Below are positions 45,531-56,129 of a stretch of 64,000 nucleotides of DNA, piece by piece. Origin of the DNA: Evernia prunastri (lineage: Eukaryota; Ascomycota; Lecanoromycetes; Lecanorales; Parmeliaceae). The translations under genes and the position numbers were made by a program. The notes under the pieces were generated by a model that had not been told where the DNA came from, did not search any database, and saw only the letters and a list, made by a program, of their open reading frames with translations. The stretch lies in assembly GCA_003184365.1 (NCBI GenBank), contig NKYR01000089.1, positions 65,280 to 129,279 of the forward strand, given 5' to 3'. The stretch's first letter is position 1. Every line of letters starts with the position of its first letter.

Positions 45531-45946
45531 ATGGAGCAGTGGGCTTCGGTGACCGTTGGACGAAACTATTGTGGCGTACCTAAGGGTTTAGAGGGCAAGA
45601 GATTGTAGGTGTTGGACGTGGATCAGTTGGGATGAGGCCGGACGTAGATGCGAGGTATGCAGTGTGGCTGTTGACCATTACTCGAGATGTTGTTGCTATT
45701 CTACAAACATGCCGAAGAACCATCGGAAAAATCAATCCCTTCTCACAACAAGTCCAACTCCATAAAGTCTCTACAGATGATGTCGACAAATGAGCAAAGG
45801 ACAGAAAACGGATGGAATCATAAGGTTGCGCATATACTGCCTGAAATGCTGATGTTAAATGAGAGACCAAGGAAGCATGAAGAACCGGCAGAAGCGCGTA
45901 TGCTGTCTCGACTGCTGTTGTTGAACCAGAAATCAAAGAATCAAAC
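45531..45946. other. Intergenic between convergent loci
   Basis: About 416 nt between the 3' end of the frameshifted membrane-protein locus and the 3' end of the MFS transporter gene. No feature was recognised. Confidence 0.5.
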
Positions 45947-47795
45947 TTAGGACCGCGAGGAGAATTGGCGCAGCGATTCCAGCGGCCAACTGATGCTATG
46001 AGAGGATTTCTGCCGAAGGGATTCGTTGCGAGGGTTCTCGGCCTCGAAAATGTCGTCGAGCTCTTCGAGCTGGTCACAACCAACAACGTCAGCACCAATC
46101 AGTCTCTATCCGGTCGGGGAAAGACTGACCGTAAGGCCCCTCGTTTCCGGGATCAAAAGATACATCACCACTGCCTGGAAGAAGCACCAGAACATCAAGA
46201 TGATGTACGTTTTCCAGCGAATACTCGCGAATGCGGCGGGCCAGGCGAATTGGTTCAGCAGACCCGCAGCGTTGACAACGAGCCCCGAGAAAGCGAAGCC
46301 TTTGGCCCTCATTTCAAAGGAGAGCACTTCGACAGGGTACAGCACGACCATGGATGTCAGGCCGAGCGAGAAGACTATCTTGAACATGTATATCAGCGCC
46401 AGGATCGCCCTTGCCGAATCGACAGACCCGGTCCGGAAGTGTATGGAGGTTGCTATGGCCATGCCGAACCACACGAGACCCAGGGCGACGTTGGCGAAGA
46501 GGAGGAGGGGTCGACGGCCGATGCGGTCCACGAGGAACGCGCCGGACACGGCCATGACGAATTGTAGGCACGAGAAGCCCAGGCTCAGATTCGTCTGGGC
46601 TAATGCGCTATGGATGCCAGCTGTGTCCAGGACGGCGCTCAACAGAAGCCCTAGGATGGCTTGGCCAGTCCATTGGCCAAAGACGCTCACCGTGAGGTTG
46701 CAGACGAGGCGGTATATAGAGGCTCGATTGCGAAAGAGGGCGCGGTAGTCCCACCAGCGTTTGTCCTGCCAGAGTAAGCAAAGAGGGGCGTCGGTTGCAA
46801 AGGAGGGATCGCTACCGCTCCATCTCTGTTTAACGATTCGCGATACTCCTGTTCTTGTAGTGTAACCCAGTTGCTCTTGGGGTTGCCCATTCCGTGATAC
46901 TTTGTAACCACTTCCATGGCAGACAGTTCCTTGCCGTTGACGAACAGCCACCGAGGACTTTCGGGCATGAAGAGTATGAAGGTGGCAATGATACTCGAGC
47001 ATAGGAGTTGCAGCCATACAGGCACAAGCCAGGTCCTGTTACCTGCTAGGTTCAGCGATCCGCGAACGGCTCCGCTCGCGGTGATCGCTCCAGTCCACCT
47101 AAACGATGGTTTTGGGTTAGTCAAGCGACAGCATATTTGAGTGAAAGCTTACCAGAAGGTATTATAAAGACCAGTCACGACGCCTCGGTGGGCAGGATGG
47201 GACATCTCCATAACGTATATTGGTCCACCGCAAGTAGCCAGCTGAGCCCCAAAGCCTAAGGCGAATCGACCAATCATGAATTGTGAGAGGCTATGGGTAT
47301 AAATCGTCGTCCCCTGAATGGAGGTACCTATCATGACAATACAGGCGCCGATGAAGATACCCCTTCTTCGACCCCATGTATCTAGGGCAGGACCAGAAAA
47401 TGGAATTGCGGCGATGGAGCCAATTTGGTACAGAAAAGAGACAATCCCTACCCAAATGCCCGTGTTGGACCCATGGAAGTATTTTCTGAAGGCGTGGTTC
47501 TGAAGAAGTCCATCCAGTAAGGAGCTGTCATAGCCGTTCAGAGTAGAGCATAAGAAGCCGACAGCACAGATGAGGTATAAGTGGAAGCCAACTATAGTAA
47601 AGGCCTGTGGAGGTTCCATGCATTTGGCTTGATCAAATTGTCTCCTTCTAGAGGATACATCTCTCGTGATTGGAGGACACCTGAGGTGATGCTAAAGCAC
47701 TTGTCAGCTGTTACAATGGCAAGCGCAAGGCCGCTGGTACGAACCTCAGGTTTTTGACGTTCTTGGTGGTTGACATCTTGGACCTCGTCTTCCAT
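45947..47795 (-). CDS. MFS sugar transporter (lactose/hexose permease-like)
   Basis: Five exons (47795-47745, 47691-47153, 47098-46816, 46765-46130, 46069-45947) give 543 residues. Sugar-porter signatures occur in order: LICAVGFLCSTLNGYDSSL (TM1), DTWGRRRG (loop 2-3), IGRFALGFGAQLATCGGPIY then MEMSHPAHRG (TM4), PESPRWL, DKRWWDYRALF, VDRIGRRPLLL (loop 8-9) and PETRGLTLEELDDIFEAENP at the end. It belongs to the fungal plasma-membrane sugar:proton symporters, and DKRWWDYRELF-type motifs are common in lactose-permease-like members, but the substrate cannot be fixed. Introns are 50-60 nt, each with GT/AG ends and a plausible branch point, and every join restores a family motif. The first exon encodes only 17 residues. 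It looks intact although it lies in an otherwise decayed region. Confidence 0.9.
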
Positions 47796-49979
47796 TTTAT
47801 AGTATCTGTTGTGTAGAGACATTGGAGCAGTGTTTGCAAGCTTGAAGTAACGGTAATGATTGACGAATATCAACAAGAAAGAGATGGATTTGTTGGCAAG
47901 GTCGGGAGTGGTGAACAGAACAGTACTCGAAAGCCGAAGCGACGAGATTCTTCAATGCTGCTTCTTACAGATATAACAATACGAGATGTATGCTACCCAC
48001 AGCTCCATTATCTCGGAAGTGTGGGCTTTGATGTTTCAAGGCGCTGCAAAGGCTCATGGTCAACCACAAGCCCCAAACGTTCATTGAATCCAATGCCTCA
48101 GGAGGATCCAGTTCGGGATATCGGTCGGTGCTTAAAGGAGGCTATAGATGAAAGTTCTAGACGTGGAGTTCCTGACATGACACACATGAGTAACCTCGCC
48201 TCGATAGTTGATGCCATACTATGCCGAATTCGAGCACCAAGCGTGCTTGCGACCATACCAATCCCATGATAGCTAGGAAGACATCAAGTAGGCTTGGTTT
48301 ACTCTTGCGGTATCTTGGGGCTAAGTTGCCCTGATCTAGACACATATAAGAGGATCAGACGGAGCACTGTAGTTTAGAAGGCAATACTCAATGCTGGAAT
48401 ATGGTACAGTATCCCATGCCACAGCCCGCTAGGACGTTGGGAGGCTCAATTTCCGGGCAGTTCTAGGTCTGCTGTTCGGATGCTGGTGTCACCGAAACCG
48501 TATTGTGAAGCCAAAGCTTCTGGAACTGAGGACGATTGGTGAAGGATCTCATGTTTTGAGGGTGAAAGTGTTGAATGTTTTAGAACAGAACAGTCGGGCA
48601 TGCCGACTGCTCAAAGTGGTATAAAGTATAAGCGTTATTAATCCCAGGCCAATATTCTTGCAGGGGTAGGTGGCCCTGTACTGCCATGCTCATGCACGAC
48701 ATTCTGTACTCCGTCACCAAGCTTGTGCGGTAGAGGAGCCTCATCGATTGCTTACTTTAGTTGCAGAAGCCTTCCCGTAGGCTTAAGGTGGCGGGGTGTT
48801 TGCAGTCAGGAAATAGACAACCATTACTCCTGTCTTCCTGTCGCATAGATGGTGTTCATTAAGACACTCAAGTTCGAGACCCTTTGCTTCACCTTGGAGG
48901 TACAAGCTTTACATGCATGACAAAAGCCGCTACCAGGGGGCATAGACGCAGCTTACTTCTCAGCTTACAGCCGGACTGGATCGATTGTTGTTCGGCTAGC
49001 CTTCGGGCTTTTGTACGGCTAGACCACCCTTGATGCAATAAGACGGAGGACAATGCTGACTCGATTCTCCTAGGAGTTCATACTTATGTGTTCTATCCTC
49101 TTGGCGCGAAGATACTCACCAACCGATACGGATTTTGGTGCCCAGCTGCCCTAGCAAAAGACAAAGGCCGCTGTCAATTTATCTTTCCAGGCTTGATCAC
49201 GTATAACATTGAAAGCTGCAAAAGCGTGGCACGTGGAGGAGCCGCCACTCGAGGAGCGCTAGGAATACCTACATTCACGCCTGCTATCGTTTTGTTCTTA
49301 TTAGACTTGCCGTAAATGTCACAGCTCTGAGGTTTGGACAGTCTTTATTGAACTGTGCCATGTTTGTCGTGTCACGATTTATGCCGAGTGTGTCGAATAG
49401 GGATGTGGCTTATTTCTCACCCGGCGAATTGCGATTGAGGACACGTCCGAAACGGAACTCGTGCATATGTGATAAGGGTATGAGCGAATGTAAGCATTCG
49501 GATGGAACGGAAAGTAAGCACGCATTTAAACGGCTATCTTCGTCAAAATCATCCCCAGGACAAATATCTTGAAACATGATGAGCATGCATTTGGGACGTG
49601 CACACAGAGAGCCGAGGGTGCGAAGCAGTAGTCCGACAAGACTACATGACGCAGGTTAGAAAATCAGTGGACCACAAACGAGGCAGATGCAGTATTCGTA
49701 TCCGCAACATAATCGTTAAGAAATGCGTCATAAGCCAAATTTGGGGACCAAATGTCCTGCACCATGCCGCTCAGAACGACCTCTCAAAGTTCCACCCTTT
49801 CAGATAGGTCCTCTGAACGACTCACCCGAGGGCCAACTAAGGTATATCACTCCATGATCCATGATCGTTGTCTCCATTAGCTTTCGACCCCCTGCTTAGA
49901 CCGTGACTTTAATTTTTAGCTGCATAGTGAGTCGGTCCCCGCAGGGGGTCTGCACCAAAAACCCCCTGTTTCTTGTATT
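47796..49979. other. Gene-poor region in accessory segment
   Basis: About 2.2 kb upstream of the transporter gene. Open frames are short and without motifs. A C/G-rich hairpin-like block (CCCCGCAGGGGG, with CCCCCTG repeated nearby) lies at about 49890-49968, directly before the duplicated segment, and could mark the edge of an old mobile element. No gene is supported. Confidence 0.45.
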
Positions 49980-50756
49980 CTATTCTAAATATGCCAAGCC
50001 TACAGCGAAAATCGACTGCCCTAGTTAGAATACTGAAATTTATAGTAATATTCGGAAGATGGCCCAAGTTTGGCTATCGGGTCCGGGTCCGGGTCCGGAT
50101 CCGAAAAGTCTTGGCATGTTTAGGACTTTTGATCAACATGCTCCCCCCCTTTCTATCATTGATAATTCGATTTGAATGCCGTGTTTGGAGGGTCTCGGAC
50201 GCTGAGAGATAGGAAATCTAGCGCCGAGACCCGTTGCCGGAAAGAGGTAACCCGTTGGTTAGGTCATTTAGATAGGGAACGTAATAGGTCTGGTGTCAAC
50301 TGTCCTCGAAGGTTAGTAAGGTATACAACGCGGGATATTGCCGTAGGGAGTTAGATTTTGTTACTAACGAATTCGCTATATAATTCTACGCGTCGTAGTA
50401 TATATTTCTAAGTGGTTTTGATGAGAATTGATGGATCTGTGATTGATTCAAAAATTTGTTGATACGAAGCTCGTTTTGGATAAAAACGGGGTTTCTGGAG
50501 CAGGCGTCCTACAACAAAAGTCCGCGAAGCGATCTAGACTTTTTTGAGCTTAGTCCCAGCGCTAACTTGTTATCCTTTGGGACTAAGGTAGGACGCCGGC
50601 GCGAAGGAGGCAACATGATCGATCGCCTTTCAGAAGTAGGGTTAGGGCTGGCGCCGATGCAAGGGAAGGATTACCCGACTACTAGGTTAGCGTCGACTAG
50701 TGTATCTAGTGCCCGTGGCCGCCTTTTGTATTTTCTAGGGCAACTCCATGCGAGCT
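49980..50756. repeat. Direct repeat copy 1 (777 bp)
   Basis: This is identical, apart from one visible substitution (T at 50573 versus G at 51351), to 50758-51534. It begins CTATTCTAAATATGCC and ends CCATGCGAGCT, stopping exactly at the single N. It contains a GGGTCC hexamer run near 50080 and AT-rich stretches, but no recognisable protein. It may be part of an old mobile element, which I cannot identify. Confidence 0.95.
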
Positions 50757-50757
50757 N
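50757..50757. other. Ambiguous base (N) at a repeat junction
   Basis: The only N seen in the window lies precisely between two 777-bp copies of the same sequence. This is the pattern expected when two contigs that overlap end to end were scaffolded without merging. Confidence 0.95.
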
Positions 50758-51534
50758 CTATTCTAAATATGCCAAGCCTACAGCGAAAATCGACTGCCCT
50801 AGTTAGAATACTGAAATTTATAGTAATATTCGGAAGATGGCCCAAGTTTGGCTATCGGGTCCGGGTCCGGGTCCGGATCCGAAAAGTCTTGGCATGTTTA
50901 GGACTTTTGATCAACATGCTCCCCCCCTTTCTATCATTGATAATTCGATTTGAATGCCGTGTTTGGAGGGTCTCGGACGCTGAGAGATAGGAAATCTAGC
51001 GCCGAGACCCGTTGCCGGAAAGAGGTAACCCGTTGGTTAGGTCATTTAGATAGGGAACGTAATAGGTCTGGTGTCAACTGTCCTCGAAGGTTAGTAAGGT
51101 ATACAACGCGGGATATTGCCGTAGGGAGTTAGATTTTGTTACTAACGAATTCGCTATATAATTCTACGCGTCGTAGTATATATTTCTAAGTGGTTTTGAT
51201 GAGAATTGATGGATCTGTGATTGATTCAAAAATTTGTTGATACGAAGCTCGTTTTGGATAAAAACGGGGTTTCTGGAGCAGGCGTCCTACAACAAAAGTC
51301 CGCGAAGCGATCTAGACTTTTTTGAGCTTAGTCCCAGCGCTAACTTGTTAGCCTTTGGGACTAAGGTAGGACGCCGGCGCGAAGGAGGCAACATGATCGA
51401 TCGCCTTTCAGAAGTAGGGTTAGGGCTGGCGCCGATGCAAGGGAAGGATTACCCGACTACTAGGTTAGCGTCGACTAGTGTATCTAGTGCCCGTGGCCGC
51501 CTTTTGTATTTTCTAGGGCAACTCCATGCGAGCT
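50758..51534. repeat. Direct repeat copy 2 (777 bp)
   Basis: This copy starts directly after the N and runs parallel to 49980-50756 at a constant offset of 778, ending CCATGCGAGCT before unique sequence resumes (ATCTGTATCC). The single difference seen is G at 51351. Coding interpretation is as for copy 1: only short frames without known motifs. Confidence 0.95.
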
Positions 51535-52235
51535 ATCTGTATCCAACATTTTGACAGTTTTTTGCAGTCTTTCTTCACACTGACCGTTCGTTCATTTTGA
51601 GCACGCTTTCTACTGCAGCCACCTTGATATCATTTGACGGGACGCGAGCAAGGCTTGAGCCAGGTGGACGTTTTGATACTTGAAACATATCCTACAGCCG
51701 CCTTTTCTGTGCGTCGGCGTTCTTGTCCGCGACAGTCTCAGCCTATTTGGATAGACACGGAGCGACCGAAGTCCTGCTTTGCTGTGTCTGTCTGAGGATG
51801 AATGCACATCATGTTAGGAGTAGCGTTTCGTTGTGCTTATTCGATCCTCCTTTACGTCAACCCATCGCCGCCGAGCAGCGAACCATCGAATACGCCCCGT
51901 GTATGTGTGGTGAGGCTGCTCAAAGCTGTTTCAGAAAGACAGATTGGTACTATGGCCAACATGTACGATGTTCTTAACTACATAAGCCGTACACCTCTTG
52001 CTGAGAGCCACGAATACTTTTCTTCGCCCTTTCAATAAGTTGCTCTTCTAGATTCCTTTCTCAAGCAGCCTACCCCCATAGATTGTTGATATTGCTCGCC
52101 TGGAAGATGAAGCTCGAGCTCTGTACTCTCAGCATTTGAATCGTCGATGTCAGCTGCGCTGCGATTTTAGAGGGACGTGTACGCACCTACCAAGACCGTT
52201 GTTTGCTAGAATACCCAGGTTCTGAGTCAGTTTAG
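51535..52235. other. Upstream remnant of the GH26-like pseudogene
   Basis: About 700 nt between the duplicated segment and the first recognisable pseudogene exon. It ends in a plausible splice acceptor (GTTCTGAGTCAGTTTAG, 52219-52235), so at least one upstream exon once existed. No secretion signal or conserved exon could be identified. Confidence 0.4.
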
Positions 52236-53212
52236 GATGCATGTGGCAACGATCTTGCCCTAAGTGGCATGCAAAGTTATCAGGGAATCTACTGGGGCTT
52301 CTTGCCCGACTGTTGTACCGGCGGAACTCCTACAGCGATGTCTACCATCAATGGGATGACAGGCAAAAAAGCGAGCACGTAGGGCCTTGCTGTGATCGAA
52401 CGCATCGAACTTGTGCTCACTGAAACCAGCTACGGATATAATTCTCAGATCACGGGGCTCCCTTATACCGGCGACCAGTTCGATAGTATCAAGGAAGATG
52501 TGGTGCAGTCTGGCGCCGTATTCATTCTAGCTATCATGCTAACCAAAGTCAAATTCTCGGACATCACTCTAGCCCTTGCGGATCAAATAGCGGGCGTCTT
52601 GGAATAGTTCACCTCCAAAGGCGTCGAAGTCTGGCTTCGCTTCGCGCATGAGATGAATTGGTATGCCGGCAAGGGGCAAGTGTACGCTGGAGGCAGTGAG
52701 TACCGACAAGGCAGACACCCACGATGGTACTGATCCAACGCATCACAGCCACGGATGAGTTCATCACCGCCTGGCAGACCGTCCACGCCGCCGTAGCCAA
52801 CAACTCCAAGATCCTCATGTTCTGGTGTCCGAACTACGACACCGTCGAGAACATCCAACCCTGGTGGCCCGGCGCCGAGTATGTCGACATGGTCGGCATG
52901 GACGACTACCCTCCCGGCGGCACCACGTTCGCCAGCGTGTACGGTGCTTTTTACGACGGCTTCGCTGCCCGGTACAACAAGCACTTCTGCATCGGGAAGA
53001 TGGGCTCGTTCAACGGTGGAAGCGTGGCGGACAAAGAAGCTTGGGTTTCCCAACTCGCGAATGCGGATCTGAAGAGATTCCCTTGTTACAAGTCCATCAC
53101 TTGGTTTGAGTATCTCAAGGCTAGTGATGATGGTAGCTCGATGTACGATTATCGCATCGTCCAAGCCCAGTCGCCTGCTACAGTCAACCAGACGTTGTCG
53201 TACTTCAAATAA
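52236..53212 (+). pseudogene. GH26-like glycoside hydrolase pseudogene
   Basis: The frame reads SYQGIYWGFLPD, TPTAMSTINGMTGKKAST then TAG (52380-52382), continues through TSYGYNSQITGLPYTGDQFD to GVLE then TAG (52605-52607), then FTSKGVEVWLRFAHEMNWYA. A sound intron (52696-52748, GTGAGT...CATCACAG) joins exon 2: TTDEFITAWQTVHAAV, KILMFWCPNYD, WWPGAEYVDMVGMDDYPPGG, SITWFEYLK and TAA at 53212. RFAHEMN carries the acid/base Glu, and the (beta/alpha)8 layout matches GH26-type mannanase-like enzymes (family knowledge). The usual nucleophile motif (GETG-like) is replaced by GKMG, so catalysis would be lost even without the stops. A CAG-to-TAG change would explain the second stop. No start or signal peptide is visible. 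Confidence 0.8.
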
Positions 53213-53634
53213 GAGCGCAGGACAGGATTAGCTCGAAGGCGAAGTGGCGCCTCTGCTTGTTTTAGCGGCATGCATACATTGCTTTTCCACGCGATAGAGC
53301 TTCTGAGTTACCCTTTTCAACAAAGGGATATTAGCCACTAGGTTTGGATCATTACAGACATGATGGGGAGATGGTAATCTCTCGGCGCGGCTGTTTTGTA
53401 CGGACTTGCGATTTTTATTAGCTATTGGGTGGTTGGCCTCTTTTTGGCTTGGTATCATTTGCTTCAGCCTAATGTCAACTGACCCTGATCTATATATTCT
53501 CAGACGGTGACCTTCCTCGCATAAACCCTTATCCGTGGGTAGCCACCTCACCTCATCATCCTCATCACCATGCCGGGCCCTCTTTGCCTGTAGACCGTCA
53601 GCCATGCGCTTTGCGGCAGAGATGCCAACGATAC
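53213..53634. other. Intergenic, no gene seen
   Basis: About 420 nt between the pseudogene and the 3' end of the polyQ gene. A canonical donor (GTGAGTATCG) and acceptor (GACGGTCTACAG) on the minus strand near 53583-53636 suggest that a further 3' exon of the polyQ gene may extend into this area. Confidence 0.4.
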
Positions 53635-54158
53635 TCACATCACCATCCCCATAACCTGCTTCACCCTCTTGAGGATATTCGCATTCAACGCTTTGTTCTT
53701 CTCCGCGTTCTCCGGGTTGTTGAAGCGCTCTCCACCGAATTTCTTCTCGATTCTGTCGAGCACTATTGTGAACACAAGCGCAACAGGTCAGACAAGGATT
53801 TTTGGACTGCAGCGGTCAGTAGTCCAGCCAGCGCGTGCAAGCGCATCGTTTGATAGCGCTTGGAAACATTCATCTCGTCAAAGGAAACAATTGGCCATTA
53901 TTTTCTTTCTTGTAGTCTGAAAAATTATCATTACATTTGGTAAGGGTATCCCTATCATCGGCTACAGCTCCCTGCCTACCACCTATCTGCTGTGCGTAGT
54001 TGTCGTTGCCGTTCATCTGCTGGGCGCCCTGGACATAATTGCCGTTGCCGTTCATCTGCTGAGGACCCTGCGCGTAGTTGCTATTACCCATGTTCGGCTT
54101 CTGTCCGTTGTAGATGCCATCACCACTCTGTGCATTGTAACCCTGTTGAGGGAAACCC

Positions 54159-54195
<37 letters not shown>

Positions 54196-54304
54196 GCATG
54201 CCAGAGTGTGTGTCTTGGCCGTAACCCTGCGCGCCAGAATGTACTAGGCCCGGTTGCTGATCATCTTGGGAAGCGGTCTTGTCGTAGTAAGATGCAGCTG
54301 ACAT
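53635..54304 (-). CDS. Gln/Asn/Gly-rich small protein with polyQ tract
   Basis: Two exons (54304-53935, 53762-53635) give 165 residues. The start MSAASYYDKTASQDDQQ leads into a Gln/Gly/Asn/Tyr-rich, prion-like region with ten consecutive Gln and imperfect repeats of QMNGNxNYxQG. The last part, DRDTLTK joined to LLDRIEKKFGGERF and NPENAEKNKALNANILKRV, is helical and resembles the tail of a family of small fungal proteins (DRDFL...KKFGG...). The join uses intron 53763-53934 (GTAATG...ACAATAG, 172 nt), longer than its neighbours. The helical tail supports it, but unspliced reading gives a different end. A further intron at 53583-53636 could change the last residues. No signal peptide or membrane segment is seen. 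Function is unknown. Confidence 0.65.
54161..54192. repeat. CTG/CAG trinucleotide tract
   Basis: About ten CTG triplets on the plus strand (CAG on the coding strand) encode the polyglutamine run of the gene at 53635-54304. The purity of the run suggests it may vary in length between strains. Confidence 0.95.
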
Positions 54305-55028
54305 GGTGGGTAAGTGAAAGAAGGATACGTTGTGTGTGACAGGAAGTAATAGGACAGTTGAAAGCGACGTTGTCTCGAGCGGGGAAATTTCAAAACCTGG
54401 TGCACTTCTAAAAGGCTACCTTAGGGCCTAGGCCGAGGCGGGCGTTGCACCTAGCTACTGTAAGGTAGCGCTGCCGCCATTTCCGTAGTCAAATACTAAA
54501 AATAGGTGAGCCTGTTTTTGTTCGATCTTGCCCCACTCGTGCGCGTCATTCTCGCAGTCCGCGAATCCCTTTGTACGTACTAATGTACAGCAATAATACT
54601 CTGCAGGCTGGTGATGAAGCCCTGCCCTGGCGTGTGCGACTGTGTGTGGGAGATGCTACTGGTCCCTGCAGCGAATGGGAAAGGAACCATCCAATAAAAC
54701 GCTACAAAGAGGGCTGCGCAAGCTGCAGGAGAGCTGTTAGATTGGTGGACGGTAAGAGAAAGCCTCCGGGATACCGGCGAGCTTACGAGTCTGGGATTCT
54801 AGGAATATGGGGTGGTGGCAAACCAGCCCTTTCCTTTGTTTAAGGCAAGGTCTCATCTCTGTTGATCACCACTGCTTGATTGGATCTAAGTAGCATCTCA
54901 TCTCTTCTGATTCTTCTTCTTCTTCTTTACCTGCATCCACAGTCGTTACAACGTTGCAGCGTTACTTATTCACTCGCTCAACTTTTAACAACATTCCCTG
55001 TTATATCCAACTGAACATCCTATACAAG
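54305..55028. promoter_or_regulatory. Divergent intergenic region
   Basis: About 720 nt between the polyQ gene (minus) and the PLC-like gene (plus). A TTC run lies near 54916-54936 in the probable leader of the PLC-like gene. An open frame at about 54583-54843 has no known motif and is not called. Confidence 0.4.
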
Positions 55029-56129
55029 ATGCAAAGTCTTCTCTGCTGGTCACTAATAATCCAGGCCGCTTTGGCTACAAGTACCGTCCTCACTCGCCGC
55101 AATACGACCATTGCTTGCAACAACTCTCCAGACCTCTGCTCTCGAGCATACTCAAATATTACACAACTCGGTGCCCACGATAGTCCCTTCCTCAACAATG
55201 CATCGGCTTCGAATAGCATAACGTTCAGCGATGCCGGCAATCAGAACGTCGACAGCGTAGCCCAGCTCACGGCTGGCGTCCGCCTTCTCTCTGCCCAAGT
55301 CCATAACAATAATGGGGCATGGCACCTCTGCCATACTAGCTGCAGCCTTCTGGATGCCGGGACGCTGAGTGCTTGGTTATCAACAATAAAGACATGGATG
55401 GACAGCAATCCGGACGACGTGGTCACTATCCTATTGGTGAATTCGGACGATGCATCAGCAGAGGATCTCAATGCAGAGTTCGAAGCCGCAAACATTACAT
55501 CGTACGGATACCGGCCACCTTCAATTACCACCGCCTTGGCCACTTGGCCGACCTTGCAAGAGATGATCTCTAACAATACTCGCCTGGTGACTTTTGTTGC
55601 GGATTTGGAATCTTCGACGAACACGGTCGCTCCCTACCTACTTGACGAGTTCACATTTGTGTTTGAGAATCCCTACAACGTGACAAGCTCAACCAACTTC
55701 TCTTGTGTCGCAGATAGGCCGCCAGCGGTGTTTGAGCAGACCGCCACGGCCATATCATCTGGGCGTTTGCCACTTGTGAACCATTTCCTTGACACAAGCG
55801 AAGGGTTGGGTATCGACATTCCAGATACTGCGAACATCACCACAACCAATGGCAAAACAGGTGTTGGAAGTTTGGGGGTTGCAGCCTCTGAATGCTCCGC
55901 CGCTTACGGCAGGGCCCCTGCATTCCTGCTCGTCGACTACTTTGACCAGGGTTCTGCCATCAGCATAGTCAACAGTCTGAATGGGATATCGACGACCGCA
56001 GTCGGACAGACCCAGCCTTCAGTCTCCACTACATCGAAAAGCGGCGCTAGCAGCAGTTCAAATCCTGGACTCGGCAGCTATGGCTGGATAGGTGTTCTGT
56101 TCGTTGCGTGGCTCGCACATCAGATGTGA
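55029..56129 (+). CDS. Secreted GPI-anchored PLC-like phosphodiesterase
   Basis: A single exon of 366 residues from ATG 55029. It has an N-terminal signal peptide (MQSLLCWSLIIQAALATS) and a PLC-like TIM-barrel with GAHDSPF (His50) and VHNNNGAWHLCHTSC (His92 or His102 region), then WMDSNPDDVVTILLVN, LVTFVADLES and APAFLLVDYFDQGS. These fungal proteins resemble the PI-PLC X domain without calcium-binding or Y domains. The Ser/Thr-rich stretch near residues 325-348 and the hydrophobic end (WIGVLFVAWLAHQM) fit a GPI attachment signal, so a cell-wall or plasma-membrane location is inferred. Substrate and activity are not established for this group. Several Asn-X-Ser/Thr sites fit a secreted protein. 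It lies 1.2 kb from IPK1. Confidence 0.9.
   Translation: MQSLLCWSLIIQAALATSTVLTRRNTTIACNNSPDLCSRAYSNITQLGAHDSPFLNNASASNSITFSDAGNQNVDSVAQLTAGVRLLSAQVHNNNGAWHLCHTSCSLLDAGTLSAWLSTIKTWMDSNPDDVVTILLVNSDDASAEDLNAEFEAANITSYGYRPPSITTALATWPTLQEMISNNTRLVTFVADLESSTNTVAPYLLDEFTFVFENPYNVTSSTNFSCVADRPPAVFEQTATAISSGRLPLVNHFLDTSEGLGIDIPDTANITTTNGKTGVGSLGVAASECSAAYGRAPAFLLVDYFDQGSAISIVNSLNGISTTAVGQTQPSVSTTSKSGASSSSNPGLGSYGWIGVLFVAWLAHQM

Noticed and set aside
46026..46748. Plus-strand open frame of about 240 codons
   Set aside because: It is antisense to the MFS transporter exons, whose conserved motifs fix the coding strand.
50456..51554. Repeated open frames of about 106-116 codons inside the direct repeats
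   Set aside because: They are duplicated with the repeat, show no known domain, and one reads through the N. Not supported as genes.
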